From DAOVRD01 sp964521715 (GTDB lineage: Bacteria; Planctomycetota; Brocadiia; SM23-32): a stretch of DNA of 64,000 nucleotides. Positions 33,720 through 41,689 of the stretch are shown here, piece by piece. The notes under the pieces are model-generated. The model saw only the letters and a program-made list of their open reading frames with translations, made no database searches and was not told the origin of the DNA. Every line of letters starts with the position of its first letter. Position 1 is the stretch's first letter. Both the position numbers and the translations under genes were made by a program. Location: positions 151,547 through 215,546 of the forward strand of contig CAZFSS010000004.1 of assembly GCA_964521715.1 (NCBI GenBank), in the 5' to 3' direction.

Positions 33720-34097
33720 CTATTCCGCCGGCAGGTGAGCACGGCGGGACGTCGCCGCCCGACGGCCCGGCCGCTCAACGATGGAAGGGACGGCGGCAGC
33801 AAGGCGATGGCCGGAAGGCGCGCCCTCCGCTGCAGCGCCGCACATGCGGGCGTTGAACCAGTCGGCCAGCCGATCGGGCACCTCGATGAAGCCGTTGCAG
33901 ATCGGACAGGGCTCCAGGGAGCGGCGGTCCAGCCAGCCGGATCCCGCACAGGCCGGACAGCGGACCTCGACCACGCCGAGCGTCTGGGCGGCCGCCTCGA
34001 GCATCAGCTTCCCGCGCAGGTCCTTCAGGTCGGCCGGCATCTGGCAGGCAATCCGTCGAACGACGGCCTTCGTTTCGCGATGGTCGAGCGCAAGCAC
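33720..34097 (-). CDS. DnaJ-type zinc-finger protein in phage-like module
   Basis: 125 residues. Two CxxC pairs, CPACAGSG and CPICNGF about 14 residues apart, form a DnaJ-like zinc finger, the first in the CxxCxGxG form. The N-terminal 40 residues are helical (DLKDLRGKLMLEAAAQTL) and the C terminus is Arg/Ala-rich. Its start lies two bases from the Gam-like stop, so it is cotranscribed. A specific function cannot be assigned; a nucleic-acid or protein-binding role is inferred. Confidence 0.65.
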   Translation of the reverse strand: MLALDHRETKAVVRRIACQMPADLKDLRGKLMLEAAAQTLGVVEVRCPACAGSGWLDRRSLEPCPICNGFIEVPDRLADWFNARMCGAAAEGAPSGHRLAAAVPSIVERPGRRAATSRRAHLPAE

Positions 34098-34099
34098 CG

Positions 34100-34636
34100 T
34101 CAGTTCCTCCCCACCTGGACAAGAGCGTCGTGTCGGAGCTTGCAGTGGAAGCTGGGCGGCGCCTCGACCAGGTCCATGCCGCAGCGGCGGACCTGTTCCA
34201 GCGTGACCTCCTGCGCGGCGAACGCCCTGCGGACGGCCAGCTTGTCGGGATGCTCCGTGACCCGAACGAGTTCACCCAGCTTCGCGTTGCGAAGCAGACG
34301 GCAGACCTGTGCCTCGGTCAGTCCATCGCGCAGGCAGACGGCCGCCTCCCCCTTGCGGAAGCCCACTTCGCCGTGGGGCGTGGTCAGGCTCTTGCGGCCG
34401 GCGGGCAGGATGGCTTCCCGCCGCTCCCGGCAGTATGCCTCCAGGTCGGCGCGCAGCTCGCCGCCGCGACTCCGAAGCGCGGCGATCCGGCGATCGTAGC
34501 GCCGACGCACGCCCTCCAGCTCCGCGTCCAGCTCCGTCTGGAGGCACTCCAGGCGCGACTGGGCGCGGCCGAGCCGGCGCAGCTTCTCCGCCACGACCGC
34601 ACGCGCTCCGGCGGCATTACAGGTCTCAGCAGACAT
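34100..34636 (-). CDS. Mu Gam-like host-nuclease inhibitor protein
   Basis: 178 residues from ATG 34636, preceded by GGGAGGAGACC. The N-terminal half is a long charged helix (QSRLECLQTELDAELEGVRRRYDRRIAALR...). The middle has KSLTTPHGEVGFRKG, diagnostic of the Mu Gam family, and the end has TLEQVRRCGMDLVEAPPSFHCK. Mu Gam is a Ku-like dimer that binds linear DNA ends and blocks exonucleases. Here it heads a three-gene operon facing a LexA-like repressor, with no Mu transposase A or B in the window. Confidence 0.82.
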   Translation of the reverse strand: MSAETCNAAGARAVVAEKLRRLGRAQSRLECLQTELDAELEGVRRRYDRRIAALRSRGGELRADLEAYCRERREAILPAGRKSLTTPHGEVGFRKGEAAVCLRDGLTEAQVCRLLRNAKLGELVRVTEHPDKLAVRRAFAAQEVTLEQVRRCGMDLVEAPPSFHCKLRHDALVQVGRN

Positions 34637-34719
34637 CGTGGTCTCCTCCCTCGATGCGGATTCCGCTTGAACTGACGAGCGTGAGCGGGTAAGATGATGG
34701 CTATTCATGAGTATTGCTG

Positions 34720-34748
34720 ATTATAGTCGTTGGAGGTCGCCGAAGCAA
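34720..34748 (-). promoter_or_regulatory. Leftward promoter of the gam operon
   Basis: Minus strand: TTGCTT (34748-34743), exactly 17 bases, and a perfect TATAAT (34725-34720). The region is clearly AT-richer than its surroundings. The leader to the gam ATG is about 80 bases. Confidence 0.6.
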
Positions 34749-34751
34749 GTG

Positions 34752-34772
34752 AAATACGTTTGTAGCGTTTTT
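34752..34772. promoter_or_regulatory. Possible repressor operator between divergent promoters
   Basis: AAATACG (34752-34758) and CGTTTTT (34766-34772) form a dyad matching at six of seven pairs with a 7-base spacer. It lies between the two -35 elements of the divergent promoters, where a CI/LexA-like protein would control both. Only one site is clear, so this is tentative. Confidence 0.35.
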
Positions 34773-34777
34773 TTGAC

Positions 34778-34806
34778 TTGAAAGGCCCGACCTTAGGCGA
34801 TATGAT
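34778..34806 (+). promoter_or_regulatory. Rightward promoter of the LexA-like repressor
   Basis: TTGAAA (34778-34783), 17 bases, TATGAT (34801-34806), each five of six to consensus. It lies about 70 bases before the repressor ATG. Confidence 0.6.
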
Positions 34807-34877
34807 ATGTGTTACGAATACGGCCTGCGCCGGCTGCGACCGGCATTCCGAGCCAGACAGGAGGGGGAGAGAGCACA

Positions 34878-35609
34878 ATGGCGGCAAGAGAGAAGGCAAG
34901 CCGGCAGAAGACCGTGGGCGAGAGGCTGCGGGCGGTCCGCGCCGAACTCCGCCTGAACCAGTCCGAACTGGCCGGGGCGATCGGCATCACCCAGAGCAGC
35001 ATTGCGGCCTATGAGGCCGACAAGCGGGCCCCTCCCCTGCCCGTGCTGCTCGCCCTGGAGCACAGGCTGCACGTCAACCACGAATGGGTGCTGGACGGCA
35101 AAGGCGACCCGCTCGTGGGCGCCCGTCCGTCCCAGCCCCTCGTGGTAACCAGCCCGGACGAACTGCGGCACCTGCGCCGGCTCGAAGGCGAGGACCAGTA
35201 CTACGTCGTCCCCTACCTGCGCGATCCGGCGGCCGCAGGCGCCGGGCTCATCATGGAGGAGCAGGTCGAGGGTTACTGCATCATCCACAGGCGCGTCGCC
35301 CCGCACCCCGAGACGATCCGCTGCGTGCGCATCTCCGGGGACAGCATGGCGCCCACGCTCACGGACGGCAGCATCATCGCGGTGGACATCACGCCAGTGC
35401 CCCTGCGCAACCTCCAGGGCCGGATCGTGTGCTCGCGCACCCACGACGGAGGAGTCGTCATCAAGCGGCTGCGCGTGCGCAACCACTTCGCCCTCCTCTT
35501 CTCCGACAACGAAGACCAGCGCACGTTCCCGCCCATGGTGCTGGACCTGCGCGAGCTGCCCGAGCCCATAATCGGCCAGGTCATCTGGGCGTGGGTGGAC
35601 CTGCGCTGA
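34878..35609 (+). CDS. CI/LexA-like repressor (XRE HTH plus S24 peptidase)
   Basis: 243 residues. An XRE helix-turn-helix at about 13-65 has LRLNQSELAGAIGITQSSIAAYE. The C-terminal S24 domain has the catalytic Ser156 in RISGDSMAPTL and Lys196 in VVIKRL. Ala120-Gly121 lies 36 residues before the Ser, the spacing of the LexA cleavage site. This implies RecA-stimulated self-cleavage and derepression after DNA damage. A strong purine-rich site (AGGAGGGGGAG) precedes ATG 34878. It is divergent from the Gam operon, as phage immunity repressors are from early genes. Confidence 0.9.
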   Translation: MAAREKASRQKTVGERLRAVRAELRLNQSELAGAIGITQSSIAAYEADKRAPPLPVLLALEHRLHVNHEWVLDGKGDPLVGARPSQPLVVTSPDELRHLRRLEGEDQYYVVPYLRDPAAAGAGLIMEEQVEGYCIIHRRVAPHPETIRCVRISGDSMAPTLTDGSIIAVDITPVPLRNLQGRIVCSRTHDGGVVIKRLRVRNHFALLFSDNEDQRTFPPMVLDLRELPEPIIGQVIWAWVDLR

Positions 35610-35635
35610 GTCGCGCGCACGCAGAGCGGGAGAGT

Positions 35636-35664
35636 TTGCCTCCTGGCGGACTCCGGGATATAGT
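35636..35664 (+). promoter_or_regulatory. Putative promoter of the carbon-nitrogen hydrolase
   Basis: TTGCCT (35636-35641), 17 bases, TATAGT (35659-35664), starting 26 bases after the repressor stop. It suggests the hydrolase is transcribed independently of the phage-like module. Confidence 0.5.
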
Positions 35665-35698
35665 GATCGCCCGTCCCACGCACGGAGGAATGCGCAAG

Positions 35699-36643
35699 AT
35701 GGCGAACTACGTCAAGGTCAGCACGATCGGGGCAAGGCCCCTGGAGGTGGACGCGGGGCTCAAGCCGCAGGCGGTCGTGGACAGGATGATCGAGTACTGG
35801 CGAGGCAAACTTGACCAGGTCCTGCCCGACCGGCCGGACCTCATCCTCGTGCCCGAGGCCTGCGACAGGCCGCTGAACTGGCCGGCCGACAGGGCCAGGG
35901 ACTACTACCTGGTGCGCAAGGACCAGGTGCTCGACTTCTTCGCCGGCGCCGCCCGCCGCAACGGCTGCTACGTGGCCTATTCGGCCAAGCACCAGGTCGA
36001 GGACGGCACGTGGCGGAACTCGACCCGCATCATCGACCGCTCAGGCCGGGTCATCGGCACCTACAACAAGAACCACGCGGTGATCGGCGAGTACGAGGAC
36101 GGCGCGGTCCTCTACGGCAGGGAGGCGCCCCTCATCGAGTGCGACTTCGGCCGTGTCGCGTGCGTGATCTGCTTCGACCTGAACTTCGATGAGCTGCGGC
36201 TGAAGTACGCCGAGGCGAAGCCCGACCTGATTCTGTTCTCCTCGATGTACCACGGGGGGCTGATGCAGGCGTACTGGGCGTATTCCTGCCGGTGCCATTT
36301 CGTGGCGGCCGTCCCGGGCCTGCCCAGCGCCATCATCTCGCCGATCGGCCAGGTGATCGCAACCAGCACGAACTACTTCGACTTCGCGACGGCCACAATC
36401 AACCTGGATTGCGCGGTTGCGCACCTGGACGAGAACTGGGAGCGGTTCCGCAGGCTCAAGGCGAAGTACGGGCCGGAGGTCAGAATCACCGATCCGGGCT
36501 ACCTGGGTCCGGTGCTGCTTTCGAGCGAGACGCCGGACGCGACCATCCGGCAGATGGTCGAGGAGTTCGGGATAGAGCTCCTGGCCGACTACTTCGCGCG
36601 GTCACTGGCCCACCGCCACGCCCCCGGCCACATCGAGCCCTAA
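35699..36643 (+). CDS. Carbon-nitrogen (nitrilase-superfamily) hydrolase
   Basis: 314 residues with the nitrilase catalytic triad: Glu53 in LVPEAC, Lys124 in TYNKNH and Cys158 in VICFDLNFDELR. The family cleaves amides, carbamoyl groups or nitriles; the substrate cannot be told. ATG 35699 has GGAGG ten bases upstream, whereas ATG 35690 would touch it. It is convergent with the Gfo/Idh oxidoreductase gene, 12 bases away. Confidence 0.9.
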   Translation: MANYVKVSTIGARPLEVDAGLKPQAVVDRMIEYWRGKLDQVLPDRPDLILVPEACDRPLNWPADRARDYYLVRKDQVLDFFAGAARRNGCYVAYSAKHQVEDGTWRNSTRIIDRSGRVIGTYNKNHAVIGEYEDGAVLYGREAPLIECDFGRVACVICFDLNFDELRLKYAEAKPDLILFSSMYHGGLMQAYWAYSCRCHFVAAVPGLPSAIISPIGQVIATSTNYFDFATATINLDCAVAHLDENWERFRRLKAKYGPEVRITDPGYLGPVLLSSETPDATIRQMVEEFGIELLADYFARSLAHRHAPGHIEP

Positions 36644-36655
36644 CGCGGCACCGGC

Positions 36656-37630
36656 TCAGAGCGCCTCGTAGGCCACATCGATGACGCTGCCGCTGTCGGC
36701 CGAGTCGCGGATGGCTTCGTAGAGGACCATGCTCTTGTAGCTTTCGTGGATGTTCGAGCGCGTCGTGCGCCCCTCCTTGATGGCGGCCACGAAATCCACC
36801 AGCTCGGCCAGGTGGCCCGTCTCGTTCCCGCTGTCGCCCGCCGAGATGAAGGTCGGCGGCTCGCGCCACTCGACGGGCTTCTCGCCTTCCGTGATGCGCC
36901 ATGAAGACGAGTTGTGGACGGTCATGAAGTTGCCGCCCCTGGCGGTGATCTCCACCTCCTCCGTGGGCACGTTGAACGAGCGCCCGCAGTTCAGGTTCAG
37001 CGAGCCGACGGCGCCGCAGGCGAACTCCAGGCTCACGGCGTACGCGTCGCGCCCCTTCGCGAAGCAGAACACGCGCTCCACGTCGCCGAACAGGTAACCC
37101 ACCAGGTCAATGACGTGGATGGCAAAGTCGAGCAGGAAGGCGTGCGAACGCGAGTTATCGTACGGCCCGGACGCATAGTCCACGGAAAGGGAATAGAGGT
37201 CGGCCGGGGCGAAGCCGGCAATCCATTCCTTCGCGCGGGAGTAGGCGACGTTGTAGCGCTTCTTGAAGGCGGTCGTGCAGAGGACGCCGGTGCGCTTCGA
37301 GACGCGCGCCACTTCGAGCGCAGAGGCCGCGTCCGGCGCGGGCGGCTTCTCCGTGTAGACGGGGATGCCTCGCTCCATGACGGCCGGCGCGAGTGCCGCG
37401 TGCTGGGCCGGCCCGATGCAGATGACGCAGCCGTCGGGACGCTCGGCGTCCAGCATCTCGCCCATATCGGTGTAGACGTTGCCCCCATGTAGGCGGGCGT
37501 TGCGCTCGGCCTTTTCCATTTCGAGGTCGCAGACGCCAACCAGCCGCGCGCCGGCCGCGCCGACGTAGGGATAGATCCTGCGCGAGGAAAGCCGGCCGGC
37601 GCCCACGATGCAGATCCGGGGTTCATCCAT
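36656..37630 (-). CDS. Gfo/Idh/MocA-family oxidoreductase
   Basis: 324 residues. A Rossmann N terminus (RICIVGAGRLSSRRIYP) carries a slightly altered glycine motif. VYTEKPPAPDAASAL is the EKP motif with the catalytic Lys, and the C-terminal alpha/beta domain has DFAIHVIDLVGYLFGDV. The family oxidises or reduces sugars, inositols and related compounds with NAD(P). The gene starts three bases after the TIM-barrel isomerase stop, a frequent pairing in sugar or polyol catabolism. Confidence 0.92.
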   Translation of the reverse strand: MDEPRICIVGAGRLSSRRIYPYVGAAGARLVGVCDLEMEKAERNARLHGGNVYTDMGEMLDAERPDGCVICIGPAQHAALAPAVMERGIPVYTEKPPAPDAASALEVARVSKRTGVLCTTAFKKRYNVAYSRAKEWIAGFAPADLYSLSVDYASGPYDNSRSHAFLLDFAIHVIDLVGYLFGDVERVFCFAKGRDAYAVSLEFACGAVGSLNLNCGRSFNVPTEEVEITARGGNFMTVHNSSSWRITEGEKPVEWREPPTFISAGDSGNETGHLAELVDFVAAIKEGRTTRSNIHESYKSMVLYEAIRDSADSGSVIDVAYEAL

Positions 37631-37633
37631 GCT

Positions 37634-38380
37634 TCATTCTCCGCGGCAGTGCTCCTCCACGTACTCCCTGGCCTGACGCAGGTAGGTCAGCGTGTTCTGC
37701 CTGTCCTCGACCTCCATCTCGACGACGTAGTCCCCCGCGTAGCCGTCGTCGCTCAACCGACGGAAAAGGCCCGGCAGGTCGACCTCGCCGGCGCCGAAAG
37801 GGACTGACCGGCTTCCGATCATGTCCTTGACGTGCACGAGGGCGATGCGGCCCCGCAGAAGCTCATAGCCTTCGCGCCAGGGCACGCCGACCTGGTGGAA
37901 GTGCCCGACCTCGAGCAGGGCCTTCATCCGCTCGTCATCAATGCCATCGAGCACTTCGCGGAAATCGGCCAGCGTGCTGATGGGCGTGCCGGCGTGGCTC
38001 TGGAGCGCGGGCGTAACGGCGAGGTCCCCGATCGCGTCCAGGAAGGGCCCTGCCGCGCGGACATAGTTCGGCCGGCTGGTCGCCTTGAACAGGACTACGC
38101 CTGCCCCGATGGCCGATGCGAACCGCGCCGCCCGAACCGCCTCGGCCAGCGAAGCGCCCGCATCGTCGCCCACGGCCGGCAGGTGCAGCGAAACGAACGC
38201 CATGTCGTGCCGGCGCCCCTTGTCTAGGTAGAACTGCGGATCGCCGCGACAGTCGAACGCGGACTTCGTCCAGGACGTGAACACCTCGAACTTGCGGTAG
38301 CCCAGCGCCGAATAGGCGCCGAGCACCTCGTCCAACCCCATCTCCGGATTGCTGCACGGGCTGACGGCCAGGTTCTCCAT
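37634..38380 (-). CDS. Sugar phosphate isomerase/epimerase-like TIM barrel
   Basis: 248 residues of the xylose-isomerase-like/AP-endonuclease-2 family. Visible barrel elements are GYRKFEVFTSW, FVSLHLPAVGDD, LQSHAGTPI (His), LLEVGHFHQVG (His pair) and VHVKDMIG, ending in YVVEMEVEDR (Glu), which together make the usual metal site. It is first of the two-gene operon with the Gfo/Idh oxidoreductase and probably isomerises the same substrate. Confidence 0.9.
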   Translation of the reverse strand: MENLAVSPCSNPEMGLDEVLGAYSALGYRKFEVFTSWTKSAFDCRGDPQFYLDKGRRHDMAFVSLHLPAVGDDAGASLAEAVRAARFASAIGAGVVLFKATSRPNYVRAAGPFLDAIGDLAVTPALQSHAGTPISTLADFREVLDGIDDERMKALLEVGHFHQVGVPWREGYELLRGRIALVHVKDMIGSRSVPFGAGEVDLPGLFRRLSDDGYAGDYVVEMEVEDRQNTLTYLRQAREYVEEHCRGE

Positions 38381-38426
38381 CGTTCATCGCCCCGGAGGGA
38401 CTCAGCACGGCGAAGTGACGGAAGTG

Positions 38427-38454
38427 AGTCTACCACGCGGTCCGGCCCCTTCAA
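38427..38454 (-). promoter_or_regulatory. Promoter of the isomerase-Gfo/Idh operon
   Basis: Minus strand TTGAAG (38454-38449), 16 bases, TAGACT (38432-38427), 46 bases before the ATG. Confidence 0.45.
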
Positions 38455-38495
38455 GGGAAGGGCGTGCGCCGGCAGGACGAGGCGGGCCGTTCGAG

Positions 38496-38523
38496 TTGCG
38501 CCCGGCCGCGGGCCCCGTATAAT
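38496..38523 (+). promoter_or_regulatory. Promoter of the EamA transporter
   Basis: TTGCGC (38496-38501), 16 bases, perfect TATAAT (38518-38523), 43 bases before the ATG. It is divergent from the isomerase promoter. Confidence 0.6.
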
Positions 38524-38566
38524 GCCCGCGCCTCCCCGGACTTCCCGAAGGCGTTGAGGGACGGCC

Positions 38567-39442
38567 ATGCCGCTGTTGCCCGTCATACTCATCCTTGCCT
38601 CGTGCTTCACGCACGCCGGGTGGAACCTGCTGGCCAGGCGCCAGCGGCGGGAGCTCCTCTTCTTCCGCCACATGCTGATCGTCACGGTGCCGGTGAGCCT
38701 CGCGGCCATCGCGGTCAGCGTGCAGTTTCCGCATTCGTTCCCGGCGAAGGCATGGCTCTGCGTGACGGCTTCCGGCCTCATCTGCGGGTTCTACTACTGG
38801 TTTCTGGGCCTGGCGTACGGCTCGTCGGACTTCACGGTCGTCTACCCGGTGGCGCGGGCGCTCCCCGTGTTGATCGTGGCCGCCCTGGACATGCTGCGCG
38901 GGCGCCATCCGAACGGCCCGGGGTGGGTCGGACTCGTGCTGGTCGTGGGCGGGTGCATGCTGGCGCCGCAGGCCTCCTACCGGGGCTTCGACCTGCGGCG
39001 CTACGGCACGAGGACGATCCTCTGGATCGTCCTGACGGCCGCCACGATCGTCGGCTTCACCATGTTCGACAAGATCGCGGCCGAGGCGGTCCGGCCGGGC
39101 CTGCCGAGCGCCGTCGTGTACTGCGGCCTCTTCCACATCCTCTCATGCGTGAGCTACGCCGCCGTGCACTCACTGCTGGCGCGCGAGAAGGGAGGCGCTC
39201 GCGAGGTGGGCTGGAAGCTGCCGGCGATCGGCGCGCTGCTCGGCTTCGCCAGCTACACGCTCGTGCTTTGGGCGTTCCAGATGGCGGAGCAGACCAGCTA
39301 CCTGCTGGCGTTTCGCCAGTTCAGCATCTTCATCGGGGTGGTGCTGGCATTCCGCATGTACGGCGAGAAGGGGCTGGCCGTTCGCCTTCCCGCCACGCTG
39401 GCCATCCTGGGCGGCCTGGTGCTCGTGGCAACGTGCGGGTAG
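38567..39442 (+). CDS. EamA/DMT-superfamily transporter
   Basis: 291 residues with ten hydrophobic helices in two five-helix EamA halves: about 5-140, with the conserved YGSSDFTVVYPVARALPVLIV region, and 150-290, with QMAEQTSYLLAFRQFSIFIGV. It is an inner-membrane metabolite or drug transporter of unknown substrate. It stands alone with its own promoter, divergent from the sugar operon. Confidence 0.9.
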   Translation: MPLLPVILILASCFTHAGWNLLARRQRRELLFFRHMLIVTVPVSLAAIAVSVQFPHSFPAKAWLCVTASGLICGFYYWFLGLAYGSSDFTVVYPVARALPVLIVAALDMLRGRHPNGPGWVGLVLVVGGCMLAPQASYRGFDLRRYGTRTILWIVLTAATIVGFTMFDKIAAEAVRPGLPSAVVYCGLFHILSCVSYAAVHSLLAREKGGAREVGWKLPAIGALLGFASYTLVLWAFQMAEQTSYLLAFRQFSIFIGVVLAFRMYGEKGLAVRLPATLAILGGLVLVATCG

Positions 39443-39507
39443 CGGCCCGGGCCGCCGGGCCCCGGCCGAACGCGCCAGCCGCCCTTCCCGGACGGATGCC
39501 CGATCGC

Positions 39508-40620
39508 TCAGCCTTGCGGCGGCTCCGCCCCTTTGAGGTGGCGCACCAGGAACTCCGTCTGCGACATCGGAGGCGCCGGGCCGCCCCTGTAGACGACAAT
39601 GCACTCGACGCCGAGCGGCTCCAGCACCTTCCGGAGCGCCAGCCCGTGCCGCGGGTGGTGGATGATGTCGTTCATCGGCGTGTCGGGACCGACCTCATCC
39701 GTGGCGCTGTAGACCATGTAGACGGGCGGGTCGTCCGCAGTTGCGTGAGTGATAGGGGCGGATTCCTCATAGAGCGCGATCAGACGCGGCGAGTCGGCCG
39801 GTTCTCCCTCCCTGCGCCCGTACATCCGCGCGAAGCTGGGATGCTCCAGGCCGCGACCCAGCCCGATCTGCTGCCAGAACCGCGGGTCATAGGAGACCTG
39901 CGCCGCGCCGACGGCGGCGCATGAGATGCGCGTGGACTGGCGAAGCAGGGGGTCCTCAGCGTCCGGGTCGGCCAGGTCGTCATGGAAGGCGAGCCAGAGG
40001 CTGATGCCGGCGCCCGCGCTGCCGCCCGAGGTCGCAAAGCGTTTCGGGTCAAGGTTGTACGCAGCGGCGTTGAGCCGCAGGAACTGGATCGCCCGGGCGG
40101 CGTCATGGAAGCAGGCGGGCATCGGATCCGTGGTGACGAAGCGGTAGTTCATCGAAGCCACCGAGATGCCGTGCGCGTGCATGTCCGCGATGAGCTGCGG
40201 CTGCACCGCACGCTTGTCGCCGCCGACGAACCCCCCGCCGTGGATGAACACGAGAAGCGGCGTCGGCTCCTTCGACTCGGCCAGGTAGAGGTCCAGGACG
40301 TTCCTCTCGTGGGTGCCGTAGCGTACGTCGGCATGCGTGGGAGGCACGGCCGGCTGGGCGCGACGCAGGGCTTCAGCGGACCGAAGGGCGGCCTGCGCCT
40401 CCTGCGGCGTGACCCGCCCGTCCTTGTCCGCGTCCATTCGAGAGAACAGCGCGGGGCGCTGCACCTCATCGGCGGTCAGGACGCCGTCGCCGTTCCGGTC
40501 GAGCTGGCGGAAGAGCGCGAGGCCATCGCGGGGCTGCGGCTCAGGCTGGCCCCACGCAGTTCCCACAGAGGACGACGCGATGACGAACGCTACCAGGATT
40601 GACAATCCGGCTCTTCGCAT
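39508..40620 (-). CDS. Secreted alpha/beta hydrolase with EF-hands
   Basis: 370 residues. A signal peptide (GLSILVAFVIASSSVGTAWG) is followed by two EF-hand calcium loops, DRNGDGVLTADE and DADKDGRVTPQE (about 40-80), then an esterase/lipase domain. The oxyanion motif is HGGGF and the nucleophile is in GGSAGAGISLWL. A C-terminal Asp/His region (SATDEVGPDTPMN, HPRHGLAL) is present. The EF-hand-plus-hydrolase build is frequent in Planctomycetota. GGGAGGGAA precedes the ATG. Substrate unknown, probably an acetylated carbohydrate or similar ester. Confidence 0.88.
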   Translation of the reverse strand: MRRAGLSILVAFVIASSSVGTAWGQPEPQPRDGLALFRQLDRNGDGVLTADEVQRPALFSRMDADKDGRVTPQEAQAALRSAEALRRAQPAVPPTHADVRYGTHERNVLDLYLAESKEPTPLLVFIHGGGFVGGDKRAVQPQLIADMHAHGISVASMNYRFVTTDPMPACFHDAARAIQFLRLNAAAYNLDPKRFATSGGSAGAGISLWLAFHDDLADPDAEDPLLRQSTRISCAAVGAAQVSYDPRFWQQIGLGRGLEHPSFARMYGRREGEPADSPRLIALYEESAPITHATADDPPVYMVYSATDEVGPDTPMNDIIHHPRHGLALRKVLEPLGVECIVVYRGGPAPPMSQTEFLVRHLKGAEPPQG

Positions 40621-40723
40621 GATTCCCTCCCGGGCAAGAGCAACCGCGCTCGATCCCTCTCCTCCGCCCTGTCGGACGGACGAGCGGCCGTCCTCCTGCG
40701 CTCTGGGGCGGCCAAGGCGTCCT

Positions 40724-41689
40724 TCAGACGGCGAAGCGGTTGACGACGTTCTGTGGCCTGCCTTTCAAGAATGCCCTGAGGTTGTCGACGGCCGCTTTGA
40801 TCAGGCGGGCGCGGGCGGCGCGGGTGGCCCAGGCTATGTGAGGCGTGATCAGGCAGTTACGGGCCGTCAGCAGGGGACTGTCCGCGCGGGGCGGCTCGAC
40901 CGCCAGGACGTCCAGGCCCGCCCCGGCGATCCGGCCGGCCTCCAGCGCCTCGGCCACGTCCCGTTCCTTGACGATCGCGCCCCGGCTGGTGTTGATCAGG
41001 AAGGCCGACGCCTTCATCTGCGCCAGGCGCTCCGCGTCGATCAGCCCCTCCGTGTCCGGCGTCAGAGGGCAGTGCAGCGTGACCACGTCGCTCTGGGCGA
41101 ACAGCGTGTCCAGGTCCACGAACTCGACGTTCGGCACTGGAGGATGCAGGACGAACACGTCATAGACCAACACCTTCATGCCGAAGCCGAGGGCTATCTC
41201 CGATACGGCGCGGCCGATCCGCCCGAAGCCGACGATGCCGATCGTCAAGCCGTGCAGCTCCACGAGGGGATAGTCCCAGTAGCAGAAGTCCGGGGACGAC
41301 GTCCACCGGCCCTCGCGAACCGTCCGCGCGTGATGGCCGACGCGCTGCGTGAGTTCAAGCAGAAGGGCGAAGACCATCTGCGCAACCGAATGCGTGCCAT
41401 AGGTCGGCACGTTAGTCACCACGATCTTGCGCTCCGAGGCGGCTGCGACGTCCACGACGTTGTACCCGGTCGCGAGCACGCCGATGTACTCCAGGTCTGA
41501 CAGCCGCTCGATGGCGTCACGGTCGAGCACGGCCTTGTTGGTGAGCACGGCCTGCGCTTCCTGCGCGCGCGCCACCACCTCCTGCGGCGGCGTGCGGTCG
41601 TAGATGGCGCAGTCGCCCAGGGACTCCAGTTCATCCCAGCTCAGGTCGCCGGGATTGAGCGTATGGCCGTCCAGCACCACGATCTTCAT
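40724..41689 (-). CDS. D-isomer 2-hydroxyacid dehydrogenase (glycerate dehydrogenase-like)
   Basis: 321 residues. It has the substrate-domain text GVLATGYNVVDVAAA, the NAD-binding GIVGFGRIGRAV, catalytic Arg in INTSRGAIV, Glu in the VEPP region and His in LITPHIAWAT. The N terminus MKIVVLDGHTLNPGDLSW resembles HprA-type glycerate/hydroxypyruvate reductases. Its start overlaps the stop of the GH26 gene by four bases, so it belongs to the leftward carbohydrate cluster. Confidence 0.92.
   Translation of the reverse strand: MKIVVLDGHTLNPGDLSWDELESLGDCAIYDRTPPQEVVARAQEAQAVLTNKAVLDRDAIERLSDLEYIGVLATGYNVVDVAAASERKIVVTNVPTYGTHSVAQMVFALLLELTQRVGHHARTVREGRWTSSPDFCYWDYPLVELHGLTIGIVGFGRIGRAVSEIALGFGMKVLVYDVFVLHPPVPNVEFVDLDTLFAQSDVVTLHCPLTPDTEGLIDAERLAQMKASAFLINTSRGAIVKERDVAEALEAGRIAGAGLDVLAVEPPRADSPLLTARNCLITPHIAWATRAARARLIKAAVDNLRAFLKGRPQNVVNRFAV

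Noticed and set aside
34601..35609. Complete Mu-like prophage
   Set aside because: No transposase A/B, tail, head or lysis gene is present in the window; only the regulator and early-gene fragment is.
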